64,000 nucleotides of DNA, from contig NZ_CP019431.1 in NCBI RefSeq assembly GCF_009866765.1, forward strand, positions 1,116,001 through 1,180,000, written 5' to 3'. Shown in pieces: positions 28,083 through 38,362 of the stretch (positions within the stretch are counted from its first letter, which is position 1; every line of letters starts with the position of its first letter). Source of the DNA: Pseudomonas sp. S35. GTDB taxonomy: Bacteria > Pseudomonadota > Gammaproteobacteria > Pseudomonadales > Pseudomonadaceae. The position numbers and the translations under genes were made by a program. Under the pieces are notes generated by a model. That model saw only the letters and a program-made list of their open reading frames with translations, was not told where the DNA came from and searched no databases.

Positions 28083-28931
28083 ATGTCCTTTGCGGTAATT
28101 CAAATGGTCAGCCACAGCGATGTGCTGGCCAACCTGGCCCAGGCTCGGCGTTTGCTGGAGCAAGCGGCGGCGGGCGGTGCGAGGCTTGCGGTGTTGCCGG
28201 AAAACTTCGCCGCTATGGGGCGGCGCGACGTGGCGGACATCGGCCGTGCCGAGGCGCTGGGCGAAGGCCCGATTCTCCCGTGGTTGAAACAGGCTGCCCG
28301 CGACCTCACGTTATGGATCGTGGCCGGCACATTGCCGTTGCCCCCCAAGGATCATCCAAACGGCAAGTCCAATGCCTGCTCGTTGCTGATCGATGATCGC
28401 GGCGAAATCGTCGCCCGCTATGACAAACTGCATTTGTTTGATGTCGATGTGGCGGACGCGCGAGGTCGCTATCGTGAGTCCGATGACTATGCTTTTGGAA
28501 GCAATGTGGTGGTAGCGGATACGCCGGTCGGCCGCCTGGGCTTGACGGTGTGCTACGACCTGCGCTTCCCGGAGTTGTACAGTGAGTTGCGTGCGGCGGG
28601 GGCTGAATTGATTACCGCGCCCTCGGCCTTTACCGCAGTGACCGGTGCCGCGCACTGGGAGGTGCTGGTACGTGCACGCGCCATCGAGACGCAGTGCTAT
28701 GTGCTGGCAGCCGCCCAAGGCGGTGTACATCCGGGGCCGCGCGAAACCTACGGACATGCGGCGATTGTCGACCCCTGGGGGCGGGTGCTGGCACAACAGG
28801 ATCAAGGCGAAGCGGTGTTACTGGCCGAGCGCGATAGCAGTGAACAGGCGTCGATACGGGCGCGCATGCCGGTGGTCAACCATCGGCGCTTTTTCTCGCA
28901 GGGCGCACAGCGACCTGCTTCGGAACGATGA
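28083..28931 (+). CDS. Carbon-nitrogen hydrolase (nitrilase superfamily, Nit-type amidase)
   Basis: A 282-residue member of the nitrilase superfamily with the Glu-Lys-Cys triad in place: E40 (VLPENFA), K115 ([10 protein letters not shown]) and C157 ([11 protein letters not shown]). It is most like the Nit1/deaminated-glutathione amidase branch that repairs a transaminase side-product of glutathione; the substrate is inferred from family resemblance. It lies between yhdP (48 nt) and tldD (16 nt), probably one transcript. Confidence 0.9.
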   Translation: MSFAVIQMVSHSDVLANLAQARRLLEQAAAGGARLAVLPENFAAMGRRDVADIGRAEALGEGPILPWLKQAARDLTLWIVAGTLPLPPKDHPNGKSNACSLLIDDRGEIVARYDKLHLFDVDVADARGRYRESDDYAFGSNVVVADTPVGRLGLTVCYDLRFPELYSELRAAGAELITAPSAFTAVTGAAHWEVLVRARAIETQCYVLAAAQGGVHPGPRETYGHAAIVDPWGRVLAQQDQGEAVLLAERDSSEQASIRARMPVVNHRRFFSQGAQRPASER

Positions 28932-28947
28932 ATTTAAGGCCAAACCT

Positions 28948-30390
28948 ATGAGCGAGTTGTTGTCCTCAGTCAGTGAACACCTCCTGGCACCCGGTGGCGT
29001 GACCATCGAAAGCTTGCAAACCGTGCTGGGCGATCTCGCCGGGCCAGGCATCGATGCCGCCGACCTGTATTTCCAGGGGCAGATTTCCGAGTCCTGGGCG
29101 CTGGAAGATGGCATCGTCAAGGAAGGCAGCTTCAATCTCGATCAGGGCGTCGGCGTGCGTGCGCAATCCGGCGAAAAAACCGGGTTTGCCTACAGCAACG
29201 CAATCACTCTGGAAGCCTTGGGCCTCGCCGCTCGCGCGGCACGCTCGATTTCCCGTGCCGGCCAGAACGGCACGGTACAAGCGTTCAGCACCCAGGATGT
29301 GGCCCAGTTGTACGCGCCGGACAACCCCCTGGAAGTGATCAGCCGTGCGGAAAAAGTTGAGCTGCTCAAGCGTATCGACGCGGCCACCCGTGCACTGGAC
29401 CCGCGCATCCAGCAGGTCACCGTGAGCATGGCCGGTGTCTGGGAGCGAATCCTCGTGGCATCTACCGACGGTGGCCTGGCGGCGGATGTGCGGCCGTTGG
29501 TGCGGTTCAATGTCAGCGTGATCGTCGAGCAAAACGGCCGCCGCGAGCGCGGGGGCCACGGCGGCGGCGGGCGTACGGACTACCGTTACTTCCTCGCTGA
29601 CGACCGTGCCATGGGCTATGCCCGTGAAGCCCTGCGCCAAGCGCTGGTGAACCTGGAAGCCATTCCCGCGCCGGCCGGTACCTTGCCGGTGGTGCTGGGG
29701 TCGGGTTGGTCCGGCGTTCTGCTTCATGAAGCCGTGGGCCATGGCCTGGAAGGCGACTTCAACCGCAAGGGCAGCTCTGCCTACAGCGGGCGCATGGGCG
29801 AAATGGTTGCATCCAAGCTGTGCACCATCGTCGATGACGGCACCCTGGCCGGTCGCCGGGGTTCGCTGAGCGTCGATGACGAAGGCACCCCCACCGAATG
29901 CACCACCCTGATTGAAAACGGTGTGCTCAAGGGCTACATGCAAGACAAGCTCAATGCCCGCCTGATGGGCGTGGCGCGTACCGGTAACGGCCGTCGCGAG
30001 TCCTATGCGCACCTGCCGATGCCGCGCATGACGAATACCTACATGCTCGGTGGCGAAAGCGACCCGGCGGAGATCATTGCCTCGGTAAAGCGCGGGATCT
30101 ACTGCGCCAACCTCGGCGGCGGCCAGGTGGATATCACCAGTGGCAAGTTCGTGTTCTCCACCAGCGAGGCCTACTTGATCGAAGACGGCAAGATTACCGC
30201 GCCGGTCAAAGGCGCGACGTTGATCGGTAACGGACCGGAAGCCATGAGCAAGGTGTCGATGGTCGGTAACGACCTGTCGCTGGACAGCGGCGTGGGCACA
30301 TGTGGGAAAGATGGACAGTCGGTGCCGGTGGGTGTCGGCCAGCCAACGCTGAAAATCGATGCGATCACCGTGGGTGGCACGGGGTCGTAA
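28948..30390 (+). CDS. tldD: Metalloprotease TldD
   Basis: A 480-residue zinc protease subunit that works with PmbA (TldE) to degrade unfolded peptides and to trim microcin and CcdA-type substrates. The metal motif HEAVGH lies at residues 260-265 ([18 protein letters not shown]), with the third ligand expected in the C-terminal cysteine/glycine-rich part ([21 protein letters not shown]). ATG 28948 gives the canonical [13 protein letters not shown]; the frame is open back into the nitrilase gene. Its partner pmbA follows after the divergent darP. Confidence 0.96.
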   Translation: MSELLSSVSEHLLAPGGVTIESLQTVLGDLAGPGIDAADLYFQGQISESWALEDGIVKEGSFNLDQGVGVRAQSGEKTGFAYSNAITLEALGLAARAARSISRAGQNGTVQAFSTQDVAQLYAPDNPLEVISRAEKVELLKRIDAATRALDPRIQQVTVSMAGVWERILVASTDGGLAADVRPLVRFNVSVIVEQNGRRERGGHGGGGRTDYRYFLADDRAMGYAREALRQALVNLEAIPAPAGTLPVVLGSGWSGVLLHEAVGHGLEGDFNRKGSSAYSGRMGEMVASKLCTIVDDGTLAGRRGSLSVDDEGTPTECTTLIENGVLKGYMQDKLNARLMGVARTGNGRRESYAHLPMPRMTNTYMLGGESDPAEIIASVKRGIYCANLGGGQVDITSGKFVFSTSEAYLIEDGKITAPVKGATLIGNGPEAMSKVSMVGNDLSLDSGVGTCGKDGQSVPVGVGQPTLKIDAITVGGTGS

Positions 30391-30435
30391 GGGGTGGAGC
30401 TTCGGGTGGCGAAGACCGCCACCCGGGGAAGGGCA

Positions 30436-30957
30436 TCAACGCAGGCCGCGTTGAGTCTCGTCCAGCTCACGGATGTACTTGAAGATTTTACGGCTGGTGG
30501 CGGGCGCCTTGTTATGCGCCTGCTCGTGCTGGGCCTGACGGATCAGGGAGCGCAGTTGTTGGCGGTCCGCGTTCGGGTAGTCCAGTACGAATTTCTCCAG
30601 CACCGCGTCATCGCCCGAAATCAGGCGGTCACGCCAACGTTCCAGGTTGTGGAAGCGTTCGTTGTACTGGCGAGTGGAGGCATCGGTTTGATCGAGCAAG
30701 GCCAGAATGGCGTCAGTGTCCTGATCGCGCATCAACTTGCCGATAAACATGATGTGCCGTTTGCGCGCGATATTCGCGGTGTGTTTGGGTGCGTCCGCCA
30801 GCGCCCGGCGCATTTCGTCGGTCAGTGGCAGTTTTGCAATCAAATCTTTCTTGAGCGTTGTAAGGCGCTCGCCAAGATCAACCAGAGCATGCAGCTCGCG
30901 TTTGACTTGGGTTTTGCTTTTCTCCCCATCGAGGGAGTCGTCGTAAGAATCAACCAT
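30436..30957 (-). CDS. yjgA: Ribosome biogenesis factor DarP (YjgA)
   Basis: A 173-residue, highly charged helical protein ([22 protein letters not shown] at the start, an ARKRH-type basic patch in the middle). It binds the immature 50S subunit and speeds late assembly in E. coli. ATG 30957 is preferred to the TTG at 30972. It sits on the minus strand between the two protease partner genes tldD and pmbA, a conserved placement. Confidence 0.93.
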   Translation of the reverse strand: MVDSYDDSLDGEKSKTQVKRELHALVDLGERLTTLKKDLIAKLPLTDEMRRALADAPKHTANIARKRHIMFIGKLMRDQDTDAILALLDQTDASTRQYNERFHNLERWRDRLISGDDAVLEKFVLDYPNADRQQLRSLIRQAQHEQAHNKAPATSRKIFKYIRELDETQRGLR

Positions 30958-31065
30958 GGTGGCAGTCCGCAAAGAAACGCCGCCATGATAACCAGTCGGG
31001 GGCCGCTTGTCCGGCCCGGTCGCTCGATGGCCTTAACCGAAAGCAGAATTTGAGTGGAGAAAACC

Positions 31066-32412
31066 ATGAGTGCAGCCCAAAGCGTCGGTCCACAAGCGTT
31101 ACCGGCACTTCAGGAACAAGTCGAGCAGATTCTTGCCGAAGCCAAGCGCCAGGGGGCCAGCGCCTGTGAGGTGGCGGTTTCGTTGGAACAGGGGCTGTCG
31201 ACGTCGGTGCGTCAGCGGGAAGTGGAAACCGTCGAATTCAACCGCGACCAGGGATTTGGCATCACCTTGTACTCGGGGCAGCGCAAAGGCTCGGCCAGTA
31301 CCTCCGCCAGTGGGCCGGACGCGATCCGCGAGACGGTTGCCGCTGCGTTGGCGATTGCCAAGCACACCTCCGAAGATGAAAGTTCGGGCCTAGCCGACAA
31401 GGCGCTGATGGCCAAGGACTTGAAGGATTTCGATCTGTTCCATGCCTGGGACATCACACCTGAGCGGGCCATTGAACTGGCGCTGACTTGCGAGGCGGCG
31501 GCATTCGACGCTGATGCCCGCATAAAGAACGCCGATGGCACCACGTTGAGCACTCACCAGGGTTGCCGTGTATACGGTAACAGCCATGGATTCATCGGCG
31601 GTTATGCGTCCACTCGCCATAGCCTGAGCTGCGTGATGATCGCCGAGGCCAATGGCCAGATGCAGCGCGATTACTGGTACGACGTGAGCCGCCAAGGTGA
31701 ATTGCTGGCCGACCCCGTCAGTATTGGCCAACGTGCGGCAGAGCGTGCCGCGAGCCGCTTGGGCGCGCGCCCCGTGCCGACCTGTGAAGTGCCTGTGCTG
31801 TTTTCGGCGGAGCTGGCCGGTGGCCTGTTCGGCAGTTTCTTGGGGGCGATTTCCGGTGGCAACCTGTATCGCAAATCTTCGTTCCTCGAAGGCGCTATCG
31901 GCCAGCAGCTATTTCCCGAGTGGCTGACCATCGATGAGCGCCCGCACTTGATGCGCGCCATGGGCAGCTCGGCATTCGACGGTGATGGCCTCGCCACCTA
32001 TGCCAAGCCTTTCGTCGAGAAAGGTGAGTTGGTGTCCTACGTACTGGGCACTTACTCCGGCCGTAAACTCGGCCTGCCAAGCACCGCCAACTCCGGTGGT
32101 GTGCATAACCTGTTCGTGACCCATGGCGATGAAGACCAGGCAGCGCTGCTGCGGCGTATGGGGCGTGGCCTGTTGGTGACCGAGTTGATGGGGCATGGCC
32201 TCAACATGGTCACTGGGGATTACTCCCGTGGCGCAGCGGGTTTCTGGGTGGAAAACGGCGAGATTCAATTCGCGGTCCAGGAAGTGACCATCGCCGGCAA
32301 TATGCGCGATATGTTCAAGCAGATCATTGCGGTGGGTAACGATCTGGAGCTGCGCAGCAACATTCGCACGGGCTCGGTATTGATCGAGCGGATGACCGTC
32401 GCGGGCAGCTAA
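31066..32412 (+). CDS. pmbA: Metalloprotease subunit PmbA (TldE)
   Basis: A 448-residue partner of TldD with the same fold but without the HExxxH metal site, so TldD supplies the catalysis. Conserved segments include EFNRDQGFGITLYSG, GGNLYRKSSFLEGAIGQ and SGGVHNLFV. ATG 31066 (MSAAQSVG) is preferred to the GTG four codons earlier. A strong terminator follows. Confidence 0.95.
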   Translation: MSAAQSVGPQALPALQEQVEQILAEAKRQGASACEVAVSLEQGLSTSVRQREVETVEFNRDQGFGITLYSGQRKGSASTSASGPDAIRETVAAALAIAKHTSEDESSGLADKALMAKDLKDFDLFHAWDITPERAIELALTCEAAAFDADARIKNADGTTLSTHQGCRVYGNSHGFIGGYASTRHSLSCVMIAEANGQMQRDYWYDVSRQGELLADPVSIGQRAAERAASRLGARPVPTCEVPVLFSAELAGGLFGSFLGAISGGNLYRKSSFLEGAIGQQLFPEWLTIDERPHLMRAMGSSAFDGDGLATYAKPFVEKGELVSYVLGTYSGRKLGLPSTANSGGVHNLFVTHGDEDQAALLRRMGRGLLVTELMGHGLNMVTGDYSRGAAGFWVENGEIQFAVQEVTIAGNMRDMFKQIIAVGNDLELRSNIRTGSVLIERMTVAGS

Positions 32413-32433
32413 CGCGGCAACCGTTGTCCGAAA

Positions 32434-32468
32434 AGGCGCGCCATCCTACAGATGGCGCGTCTTTTTTT
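32434..32468 (+). terminator. Intrinsic terminator after pmbA
   Basis: A stem of gcgcgccatc (32436-32445) with gatggcgcgt (32451-32460) is followed by a run of seven T (32462-32468). It separates pmbA from the iron-regulated operon. Confidence 0.93.
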
Positions 32469-32526
32469 ATGCGCGGTGCGTAGGGCTATTAACCGGCCAC
32501 TCTTGTTTTGATTCTCAATATCATTT

Positions 32527-32545
32527 AATAATAAATATCATTATC
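32527..32545. promoter_or_regulatory. Fur box of the fagA-fumC-sodA operon
   Basis: AATAATAAATATCATTATC matches the 19-bp Fur consensus GATAATGATAATCATTATC at 15 of 19 positions. The sequence just before it (32508-32526) is also AT-rich and has a TTGATT that could be the -35 element. It lies 15 nt before the fagA start. In P. aeruginosa the same operon is repressed by Fur-Fe2+. Confidence 0.88.
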
Positions 32546-32560
32546 GAGTGAGTGTGGATC

Positions 32561-32956
32561 ATGAGTTCTGTCCTGCATGAGGATCCGTACCTGGAAAGCT
32601 GGCGCTGGATGAGTCGTCAGATTCGCTGCGGCCTTGATCCCAATGAACCTCGCCTGATCGAACATTACCTCAATGAGGGTCGATACCTGGCGTGCTGCAC
32701 TGCGACCCATCCGTGGACGATCGCTGAAACGTCATTTCGCCTGTTGATCGACACCGCCAGTGATATCGCGCTGCCCTGGCATTGGCGTTCCACCTGCCTG
32801 GATCAGGCTTGGCGCCCGCTGCGCGACCTGGAAAAACTGTCCCACTGCGCCTGCCGCCTCAAGCGCTGGCAGACCTTTGCCTGGCAATTGGCAACGTGCG
32901 AATTGCTGCCTTCCCTTTCTGTTTCTGACCTGGTGCAAGGATCCTCCGATGAGTAA
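32561..32956 (+). CDS. fagA: FagA, Fur-associated small protein
   Basis: A 131-residue protein matching in position and size the first gene of the Fur-regulated fagA-fumC-orfX-sodA operon of P. aeruginosa. It is tryptophan- and cysteine-rich (CC near residue 45-46, HCACRLKRWQ later) with no signal peptide; the biochemical role is unknown. ATG 32561 is chosen over a GTG three codons earlier. Its stop overlaps fumC by 8 nt, so the pair is translationally coupled. Confidence 0.85.
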   Translation: MSSVLHEDPYLESWRWMSRQIRCGLDPNEPRLIEHYLNEGRYLACCTATHPWTIAETSFRLLIDTASDIALPWHWRSTCLDQAWRPLRDLEKLSHCACRLKRWQTFAWQLATCELLPSLSVSDLVQGSSDE

Positions 32957-34325
32957 CACCCGTATCGAACGCGACAGCATGGGCGAACTGCAAGTGCCTG
33001 CCGAGGCCTTGTATGGCGCTCAAACCCAGCGCGCGGTGAACAATTTTCCGATCAGCCATCAACGCATGCCGGCGCAATTCATTCGCGCGCTGATCCTCGC
33101 CAAGGCCGCAGCTGCCAAGGTCAACGTCGACCTCAAGCAGGTCAGTGAAGCGCAGGGCAAAGCCATCGTCGACGCCGCCCAGGGTTTGCTGCAAGGCGAT
33201 TTCATGCAGCACTTTCCGGTGGATATCTTCCAGACCGGCTCCGGCACCAGCTCCAACATGAACGCCAACGAAGTGATTGCAACCCTGGCCAGCCGTTTGC
33301 TCGGCGAGGCGGTCAACCCGAACGACCATGTCAACTGTGGCCAAAGCAGCAACGACATCATTCCGACCACTATCCACGTCAGCGCCGCGCTGGTATTGCA
33401 CGAGCAAACGCTGCCGGCGCTGCTGCACCTGGTGCAGGTGATTGAGCAGAAAGCTGAAGAAGTCCACCCTTTCATCAAGACCGGCCGCACCCACCTGATG
33501 GACGCTATGCCGGTACGCATGAGCCAGGTACTCAACGGCTGGGCGCAGCAACTCAAAGCCAATATCGGTCATCTGCAAGACTTGCTGCCGAGCCTGCAGG
33601 CGCTGGCCCAGGGCGGTACGGCGGTGGGCACGGGGATCAATGCGCATCCGGAATTCGCGGCGCGTTTCAGTCAGCAACTCAGCAGCCTGACCGGCGTGAA
33701 ATTCACACCGGGCAAAAACCTGTTTGCGCTGATTGGCTCCCAGGACACCGCCGTCGCCGTCTCCGGCCAACTGAAAGCCACCGCCGTGTCGCTGATGAAA
33801 ATCGCCAACGACCTGCGCTGGATGAACTCCGGCCCGCTGGCCGGCCTGGGTGAGATCGAGCTCGAAGGCTTGCAGCCCGGCTCCTCGATCATGCCGGGCA
33901 AGGTCAACCCGGTTATCCCCGAGGCAACCGCGATGGTCGCCGCTCAAGTCATCGGTAATGACACGGTGATCACCGTTGCGGGCCAATCCGGCAACTTCGA
34001 GCTGAACGTGATGCTGCCGATCATCGCGCAGAACTTGCTCAGCAGTCTTGAACTGCTGGCCAACTCGAGCCGGCTGCTGGCAGACAAAGCTATCGCCAGC
34101 TTCAAGGTCAACGAAGCCAAGCTCAAGGAAGCGCTGTCGCGTAACCCGATCCTGGTCACGGCACTCAACCCGATCATTGGTTACCAAAAGGCGGCCGAAA
34201 TCGCCAAGAAGGCCTATCAGCAAGGTCGTCCAGTGATTGATGTCGCTCTTGAGCACACTGACCTGCCCCGCAGCCAACTGGAAATCCTGCTGGATCCGGA
34301 AAAGCTCACGGCTGGCGGCGTGTAA
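32949..34325 (+). CDS. fumC: Class II (iron-independent) fumarate hydratase
   Basis: A 458-residue oxygen-stable fumarase that needs no iron-sulfur cluster. Motifs are GSGTSSNMNANEV, KTGRTHLMDAMPV and the superfamily signature GSSIMPGKVNP. It interconverts fumarate and malate in the TCA cycle. Placement behind a Fur box makes sense as a replacement for iron-containing fumarases under iron shortage. ATG 32949 begins MSNTRIERDSMGE and overlaps fagA. Confidence 0.97.
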   Translation: MSNTRIERDSMGELQVPAEALYGAQTQRAVNNFPISHQRMPAQFIRALILAKAAAAKVNVDLKQVSEAQGKAIVDAAQGLLQGDFMQHFPVDIFQTGSGTSSNMNANEVIATLASRLLGEAVNPNDHVNCGQSSNDIIPTTIHVSAALVLHEQTLPALLHLVQVIEQKAEEVHPFIKTGRTHLMDAMPVRMSQVLNGWAQQLKANIGHLQDLLPSLQALAQGGTAVGTGINAHPEFAARFSQQLSSLTGVKFTPGKNLFALIGSQDTAVAVSGQLKATAVSLMKIANDLRWMNSGPLAGLGEIELEGLQPGSSIMPGKVNPVIPEATAMVAAQVIGNDTVITVAGQSGNFELNVMLPIIAQNLLSSLELLANSSRLLADKAIASFKVNEAKLKEALSRNPILVTALNPIIGYQKAAEIAKKAYQQGRPVIDVALEHTDLPRSQLEILLDPEKLTAGGV

Positions 34326-34352
34326 TCACCGACCCTGCTTTGGAGGCTCACC

Positions 34353-34781
34353 ATGGAGCACTGGAAACGCACGATCGAACGGGCCAATCGCTGCTTTATG
34401 CAGGGCGAGTTGGTTGACGCTCGCGAGGCCTATTTGCAAGCCCTGGCGTTGGCCCAAGTGTTGTTCGAACGCTGGGCGGATGCCGACGAAGCAGTGGCGG
34501 CTTGCGTCATCTCCCATCACAACCTGGCGGATCTGCACTTGCGCTTGAATCAGCCTGAGGAAAGCGCCGAATACCTCTGCGCCATTCATCAGCGCTTGCT
34601 GCAGACCATGCAGGATGAGCGCCTGAGCCCGCAACTGCGGGAGGCGGCACTGCGCCAGAGCAGCAAGACCTACGTCGAACTGTTGAATTTTATCAGCGAT
34701 CACGGCGAGTACCCGCGCACCCATCGCCTGCTCAGTGGTACTGCGGCGCACCCGACCACTCCTCAATACGGAGCACATTGA
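34353..34781 (+). CDS. OrfX-type conserved protein between fumC and sodA
   Basis: A 142-residue helical protein ([24 protein letters not shown] at the start), with TPR-like features: [19 protein letters not shown] and [21 protein letters not shown] read as helix-turn-helix repeats. It corresponds by place and length to orfX of the P. aeruginosa fagA-fumC-orfX-sodA operon, whose role is unknown. It ends 1 nt before sodA. A protein-protein adaptor is plausible, but that is inference. Confidence 0.88.
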   Translation: MEHWKRTIERANRCFMQGELVDAREAYLQALALAQVLFERWADADEAVAACVISHHNLADLHLRLNQPEESAEYLCAIHQRLLQTMQDERLSPQLREAALRQSSKTYVELLNFISDHGEYPRTHRLLSGTAAHPTTPQYGAH

Positions 34782-34782
34782 T

Positions 34783-35394
34783 ATGACTTACACCTTGCCT
34801 GCCCTGCCTTACGCCTACGATGCCCTGGAGCCGCATATCGATGCGCAGACCATGGAGATTCACTACACCAAGCATCACCAGACCTACATCAATAACCTCA
34901 ATGCCGCAGTCGAGGGCACCGAGTTCGCCGGCTGGCCGGTAGAGAAACTGGTCTCCAGCGTGCAGCAACTGCCGGAAAAGCTACGCGCTGCGGTGATCAA
35001 CCAAGGTGGTGGCCACGCTAACCACTCGCTGTTTTGGGCGGTCATGTCACCTCAGGGTGGCGGTAAGCCCGATGGCGCGTTGGGTAAGGCAATTGATGAG
35101 CAGGTAGGCGGCTTTGATAGCTTCAAGGAAGCCTTCACCAAAGCTGCGTTGACCCGCTTCGGTAGTGGCTGGGCCTGGCTGAGCGTGACTGCGCAAAAGA
35201 CTCTGGTCGTAGAAAGCAGTGGCAACCAAGACAGCCCGCTGATGAACGGCAATACGCCGATCCTCGGCCTGGACGTCTGGGAGCACGCTTACTATCTGCG
35301 CTATCAGAACCGCCGCCCGGAATACATCAATGCCTTCTACAGTGTTATCAACTGGCCAGAAGTTGCCGCACGCTATCAGGCTGCTTTGGCCTGA
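34783..35394 (+). CDS. sodA: Manganese superoxide dismutase
   Basis: A 203-residue Fe/Mn-type superoxide dismutase, assigned manganese from the sequence and the Fur-controlled setting. Metal ligands lie in EIHYTKHH (H27), [10 protein letters not shown] and DVWEHAYYL. It removes superoxide when iron is scarce and FeSOD cannot be made. The start ATG 34783 directly follows orfX. Confidence 0.96.
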   Translation: MTYTLPALPYAYDALEPHIDAQTMEIHYTKHHQTYINNLNAAVEGTEFAGWPVEKLVSSVQQLPEKLRAAVINQGGGHANHSLFWAVMSPQGGGKPDGALGKAIDEQVGGFDSFKEAFTKAALTRFGSGWAWLSVTAQKTLVVESSGNQDSPLMNGNTPILGLDVWEHAYYLRYQNRRPEYINAFYSVINWPEVAARYQAALA

Positions 35395-35427
35395 CAATTA
35401 CCTTCATAACAAGATCTAAGGCCGACT

Positions 35428-36321
35428 ATGGGCACTGAAACACTGGCGATCGGCAGTGTGCGAATGTTTCGTTATGCACTTGGCTCGCTGCTGCTGCTGG
35501 CAGGTACTGCATTGCTGGTGGCCCACGGGCTGGCCTGGCTGGACCTGGAACCGCGTATCTTGCGCGCATTGCAGGGCGGGGCGATCTGCGCGCTCGGCAC
35601 GGCGCTGGGCGCGGTTCCTGTATTGGTGATTCGGCGGATGCCGGTGGCCGTGAGCGATACCCTGCTGGGCTTTGGGGCTGGCGTAATGCTTGCGGCCACC
35701 GCTTTTTCGCTGGTGGTGCCGGGTATCGCCGCTGCTGAAAGCCTCGGGCTTACGCCCTGGGGAGCGAGCGGGTTGATCAGCTTTGGAATCATGTTGGGAG
35801 CGTTCGGGCTGTATCTGGTTGACCGCAAGGTCTCCGGTACCAGTCCGGAAATGCTGGTGGGCACGCCGGAAAAACCGGTGATTGCGCCGCGCATCTGGTT
35901 GTTTGTGTTCGCCATCATTGCCCACAACATCCCGGAAGGCATGGCGGTTGGCGTCTCGGCCGGCGGCGGCATGCCGGACGCCGATAGCCTGGCTATGGGC
36001 ATTGCCTTGCAGGACGTGCCCGAGGGGCTTGTGATTGCGTTGGTGTTGGCTGGGGCAGGGATGTCGCGGGCCAAGGCATTCCTGATTGGCGCTGCGTCAG
36101 GCTTGGTGGAGCCGGTGTTTGCCGTGCTCTGCGCTTGGCTGGTGAGCCTGGCCGAGGTGTTGTTGCCTTTGGGCCTGGCGCTGGCCGCCGGTGCAATGCT
36201 GTTGGTGGTGACGCATGAGGTGATCCCGGAATCACGCCGCAATGGCCACGAAAAGCTCGCCAGCCTGGGGTTGTGCGTTGGGTTTTGCTTGATGATGGCG
36301 ATGGATACTGCATTGGGCTGA
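35428..36321 (+). CDS. ZIP-family divalent metal transporter
   Basis: A 297-residue membrane protein with about eight helices of the ZIP family. The metal-binding signature in helix IV reads IIAHNIPEGMAVGVSAGG and in helix V ALQDVPEGLVIAL. Downstream of sodA in an iron-starvation operon, it may bring in manganese (or zinc) for the dismutase; substrate is inferred. The 33-bp gap to sodA shows no terminator. Confidence 0.9.
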   Translation: MGTETLAIGSVRMFRYALGSLLLLAGTALLVAHGLAWLDLEPRILRALQGGAICALGTALGAVPVLVIRRMPVAVSDTLLGFGAGVMLAATAFSLVVPGIAAAESLGLTPWGASGLISFGIMLGAFGLYLVDRKVSGTSPEMLVGTPEKPVIAPRIWLFVFAIIAHNIPEGMAVGVSAGGGMPDADSLAMGIALQDVPEGLVIALVLAGAGMSRAKAFLIGAASGLVEPVFAVLCAWLVSLAEVLLPLGLALAAGAMLLVVTHEVIPESRRNGHEKLASLGLCVGFCLMMAMDTALG

Positions 36322-36358
36322 AGCCGTTACCGCTTCACGCCTGTCTCAAAGGGTGAGC

Positions 36359-36631
36359 TTACTCACCCTCATCAAAGAAGTTGTTGATCAGCGCCACCAG
36401 TGCGTCCATCGCTTCCTGTTCTTGCTCGCCTTCGGTCTTCAAATGAATCTTGGTGCCCTTGCCGGCCGCCAGCATCATCATCGCCATTATGCTTTTGCCG
36501 TCGACCATGCTCTGCGGTGTGCGCCCGGCCCTGATCTGGCAAGGGAACTGCCCGGCGACGCCGACAAACTTGGCCGAGGCGCGGGCATGCAGGCCCAATT
36601 TGTTGATGATTTCAATTTCCAGAGCGGGCAT
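36359..36631 (-). CDS. ptsO: Nitrogen-PTS phosphocarrier protein NPr
   Basis: A 90-residue HPr-fold protein with phospho-acceptor H15 (KLGLHARA) and the conserved KSIMAMMMLAAGKGT segment. It carries phosphate from PtsP (EI-Ntr) to PtsN (EIIA-Ntr). It is the last gene of the rpoN-hpf-ptsN-rapZ-ptsO cluster and is separated by 16 nt from rapZ. Confidence 0.95.
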   Translation of the reverse strand: MPALEIEIINKLGLHARASAKFVGVAGQFPCQIRAGRTPQSMVDGKSIMAMMMLAAGKGTKIHLKTEGEQEQEAMDALVALINNFFDEGE

Positions 36632-36647
36632 CGCGCAGGTGTTCCTT

Positions 36648-37505
36648 TCAGCTAAGGTCGCGGTGGCGAACCTGGACGTTCTTGAGGGTTTGTTGCAGCA
36701 CTTGGCCCAGGCGCTCGGTCAGGTACACCGAGCGGTGATGGCCGCCAGTGCAGCCAATGGCAATGGTGACATAGGCCCGATTGCTCGCGGCAAAGCGTGG
36801 TAGCCATTTAAGCAGGTAGCTGGAAATGTCCTGGAACATCTCCTCCACATCCGGCTGCGCGGCCAGGTACTCCGCCACAGGTTGGTCCAGCCCGGACTGG
36901 TCGCGTAATTCGGGTTTCCAGTAGGGGTTGGGCAAGCAGCGCACGTCGAACACCAGGTCCGCATCCACTGGCATGCCACGCTTGAAGCCGAACGACTCGA
37001 CGAGAAATGCCGTGCCAGGCTCTGGCTGGTTCAGCAGGCGCAACTTGATGGCATCGCGCAACTGGTACAGGTTGAGGCTGGTGGTGTTGATCTTGAGGTC
37101 GGCGAGGTCAATTATCGGACCCAGCAACTTGGTTTCGTCCTCGATGGCTTCGGCCAGAGAACGGTGAGGGCTGCTGAGTGGATGGCGGCGACGGGTTTCA
37201 GAGAAGCGTTTGAGCAGCGTCTCTTCGTCGGCATCCAGGTACAGCACATCACAATGAATGTGCTTGGCGCGTACCTCTTCAAGCAATTGTGGGAATCGCT
37301 CAAGGTGGCTAGGCAGGTTGCGGGCGTCAATCGAGACGGCGACCAGGGGTTGCGCCAGTTCGGTATGGATCAGCGCGCGTTCCGCCAGTTCCGGCAGCAG
37401 GCCAGCTGGAAGGTTGTCTATGCAATAGAAACCGTTGTCCTCAAGAACGTTGAGGGCGGTACTTTTACCCGAGCCAGAGCGGCCGCTGACGATGATCAAA
37501 CGCAT
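36648..37505 (-). CDS. rapZ: RNase adapter protein RapZ
   Basis: A 285-residue P-loop protein (GRSGSGKST, residues 8-16) with a Walker-B-like region and an RNA-binding C-terminal part ([16 protein letters not shown]). In enterobacteria RapZ guides the GlmZ sRNA to RNase E and so senses glucosamine-6-phosphate; in Pseudomonas the target RNA differs or is unknown. It lies between ptsN (2 nt) and ptsO in the rpoN cluster. Confidence 0.95.
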   Translation of the reverse strand: MRLIIVSGRSGSGKSTALNVLEDNGFYCIDNLPAGLLPELAERALIHTELAQPLVAVSIDARNLPSHLERFPQLLEEVRAKHIHCDVLYLDADEETLLKRFSETRRRHPLSSPHRSLAEAIEDETKLLGPIIDLADLKINTTSLNLYQLRDAIKLRLLNQPEPGTAFLVESFGFKRGMPVDADLVFDVRCLPNPYWKPELRDQSGLDQPVAEYLAAQPDVEEMFQDISSYLLKWLPRFAASNRAYVTIAIGCTGGHHRSVYLTERLGQVLQQTLKNVQVRHRDLS

Positions 37506-37507
37506 GA

Positions 37508-37972
37508 TTACTGCCCGTTCTGTTCATCCAGGACAACTTGATACAGCGCCTCGTTGCTGCTGGCGCTGCGCAGTTTGTCGCGCACTTCCTTGCGGTCGAG
37601 CATGCTGGCGATCTGCCGGAGCAGTTCCAGGTGCGCATCGGTGGCTGCTTCCGGAACCAGCAGAACGAACAGCAGGTCAACCGGGGCGCCGTCGATGGCA
37701 TCGAAGTCAATGGGGGCTTCAAGGTGCAGCAGGGCGCTGACGGGCGTTTCGCAGCCCTTGAGGCGGCAGTGAGGAATGGCGATGCCGTTGCCAAAACCCG
37801 TGGAGCCGAGTTTTTCACGGGCGATCAGCGCATCGAAGACGTCTTGCATCTCCAGGCTCGGCACTTCACGTGCGATCAGGTTGGCAATTTGTTCGAGTGC
37901 TTTCTTTTTACTGCCGCCCGGCACGTTCACGAGGGAACGGCCGGGGGTCAGGATGGTTTCAAGTCGGATCAT
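37508..37972 (-). CDS. ptsN: Nitrogen-regulatory EIIA protein (EIIA-Ntr)
   Basis: A 154-residue EIIA domain of the nitrogen PTS; phospho-acceptor H68 lies in [11 protein letters not shown]. It receives phosphate from NPr and regulates K+ transport, polyhydroxyalkanoate formation and sigma-54 output rather than carrying sugar. It is co-transcribed with hpf and rapZ. Confidence 0.95.
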   Translation of the reverse strand: MIRLETILTPGRSLVNVPGGSKKKALEQIANLIAREVPSLEMQDVFDALIAREKLGSTGFGNGIAIPHCRLKGCETPVSALLHLEAPIDFDAIDGAPVDLLFVLLVPEAATDAHLELLRQIASMLDRKEVRDKLRSASSNEALYQVVLDEQNGQ

Positions 37973-37981
37973 TGGGGGGAG

Positions 37982-38287
37982 TTAACGACCTGTACCTTGC
38001 ATCAGGTGCAGATTCTTTTCCTTATGCTTTATGAGTTGGCGGTCCAGCTTGTCGTAGAGCGAGTCAATCGCCGCGTACATGTCTTCATGTTCCGCATTGG
38101 CGACGAGCTTGGCATTCGGTACGTGCAGGGTGGCCTCGATTTTCTGCTTCAGCTTATCGACCTCCATGATGACCTGCACGTTGGTGATCTTGTCAAAATG
38201 CCCCGCCAGCTTGTTCAGCTTGCTCTCGGTGTATTCACGCAGGGGTTTGGTGACTTCCAGCTGGTGTCCACTGATGTTGACTTGCAT
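37982..38287 (-). CDS. hpf: Ribosome hibernation promoting factor, short form
   Basis: A 101-residue HPF/YfiA protein (MQVNISGHQLEVTKPLREYTESK at the start, basic HKEKNLHLMQGTGR end). It binds the 30S decoding centre and stabilises dimerised or dormant ribosomes in stationary phase. ATG 38287 is the family start; the frame extends further upstream. The 75-bp gap to rpoN contains a small hairpin (caggca/tgcctg, about 38321-38336). Confidence 0.95.
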   Translation of the reverse strand: MQVNISGHQLEVTKPLREYTESKLNKLAGHFDKITNVQVIMEVDKLKQKIEATLHVPNAKLVANAEHEDMYAAIDSLYDKLDRQLIKHKEKNLHLMQGTGR

Positions 38288-38362
38288 ACAGCTTCTCCTT
38301 CGTTGCCAGTGCATAAAGCGACAGGCAAAAGTGCCTGCCACTGGAACGCTGTGGCCCGCCCG

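Noticed and set aside
30957..30972. TTG start of yjgA at 30972.
   Set aside because: The ATG at 30957 gives the usual DarP start MVDSYDD and is preferred.
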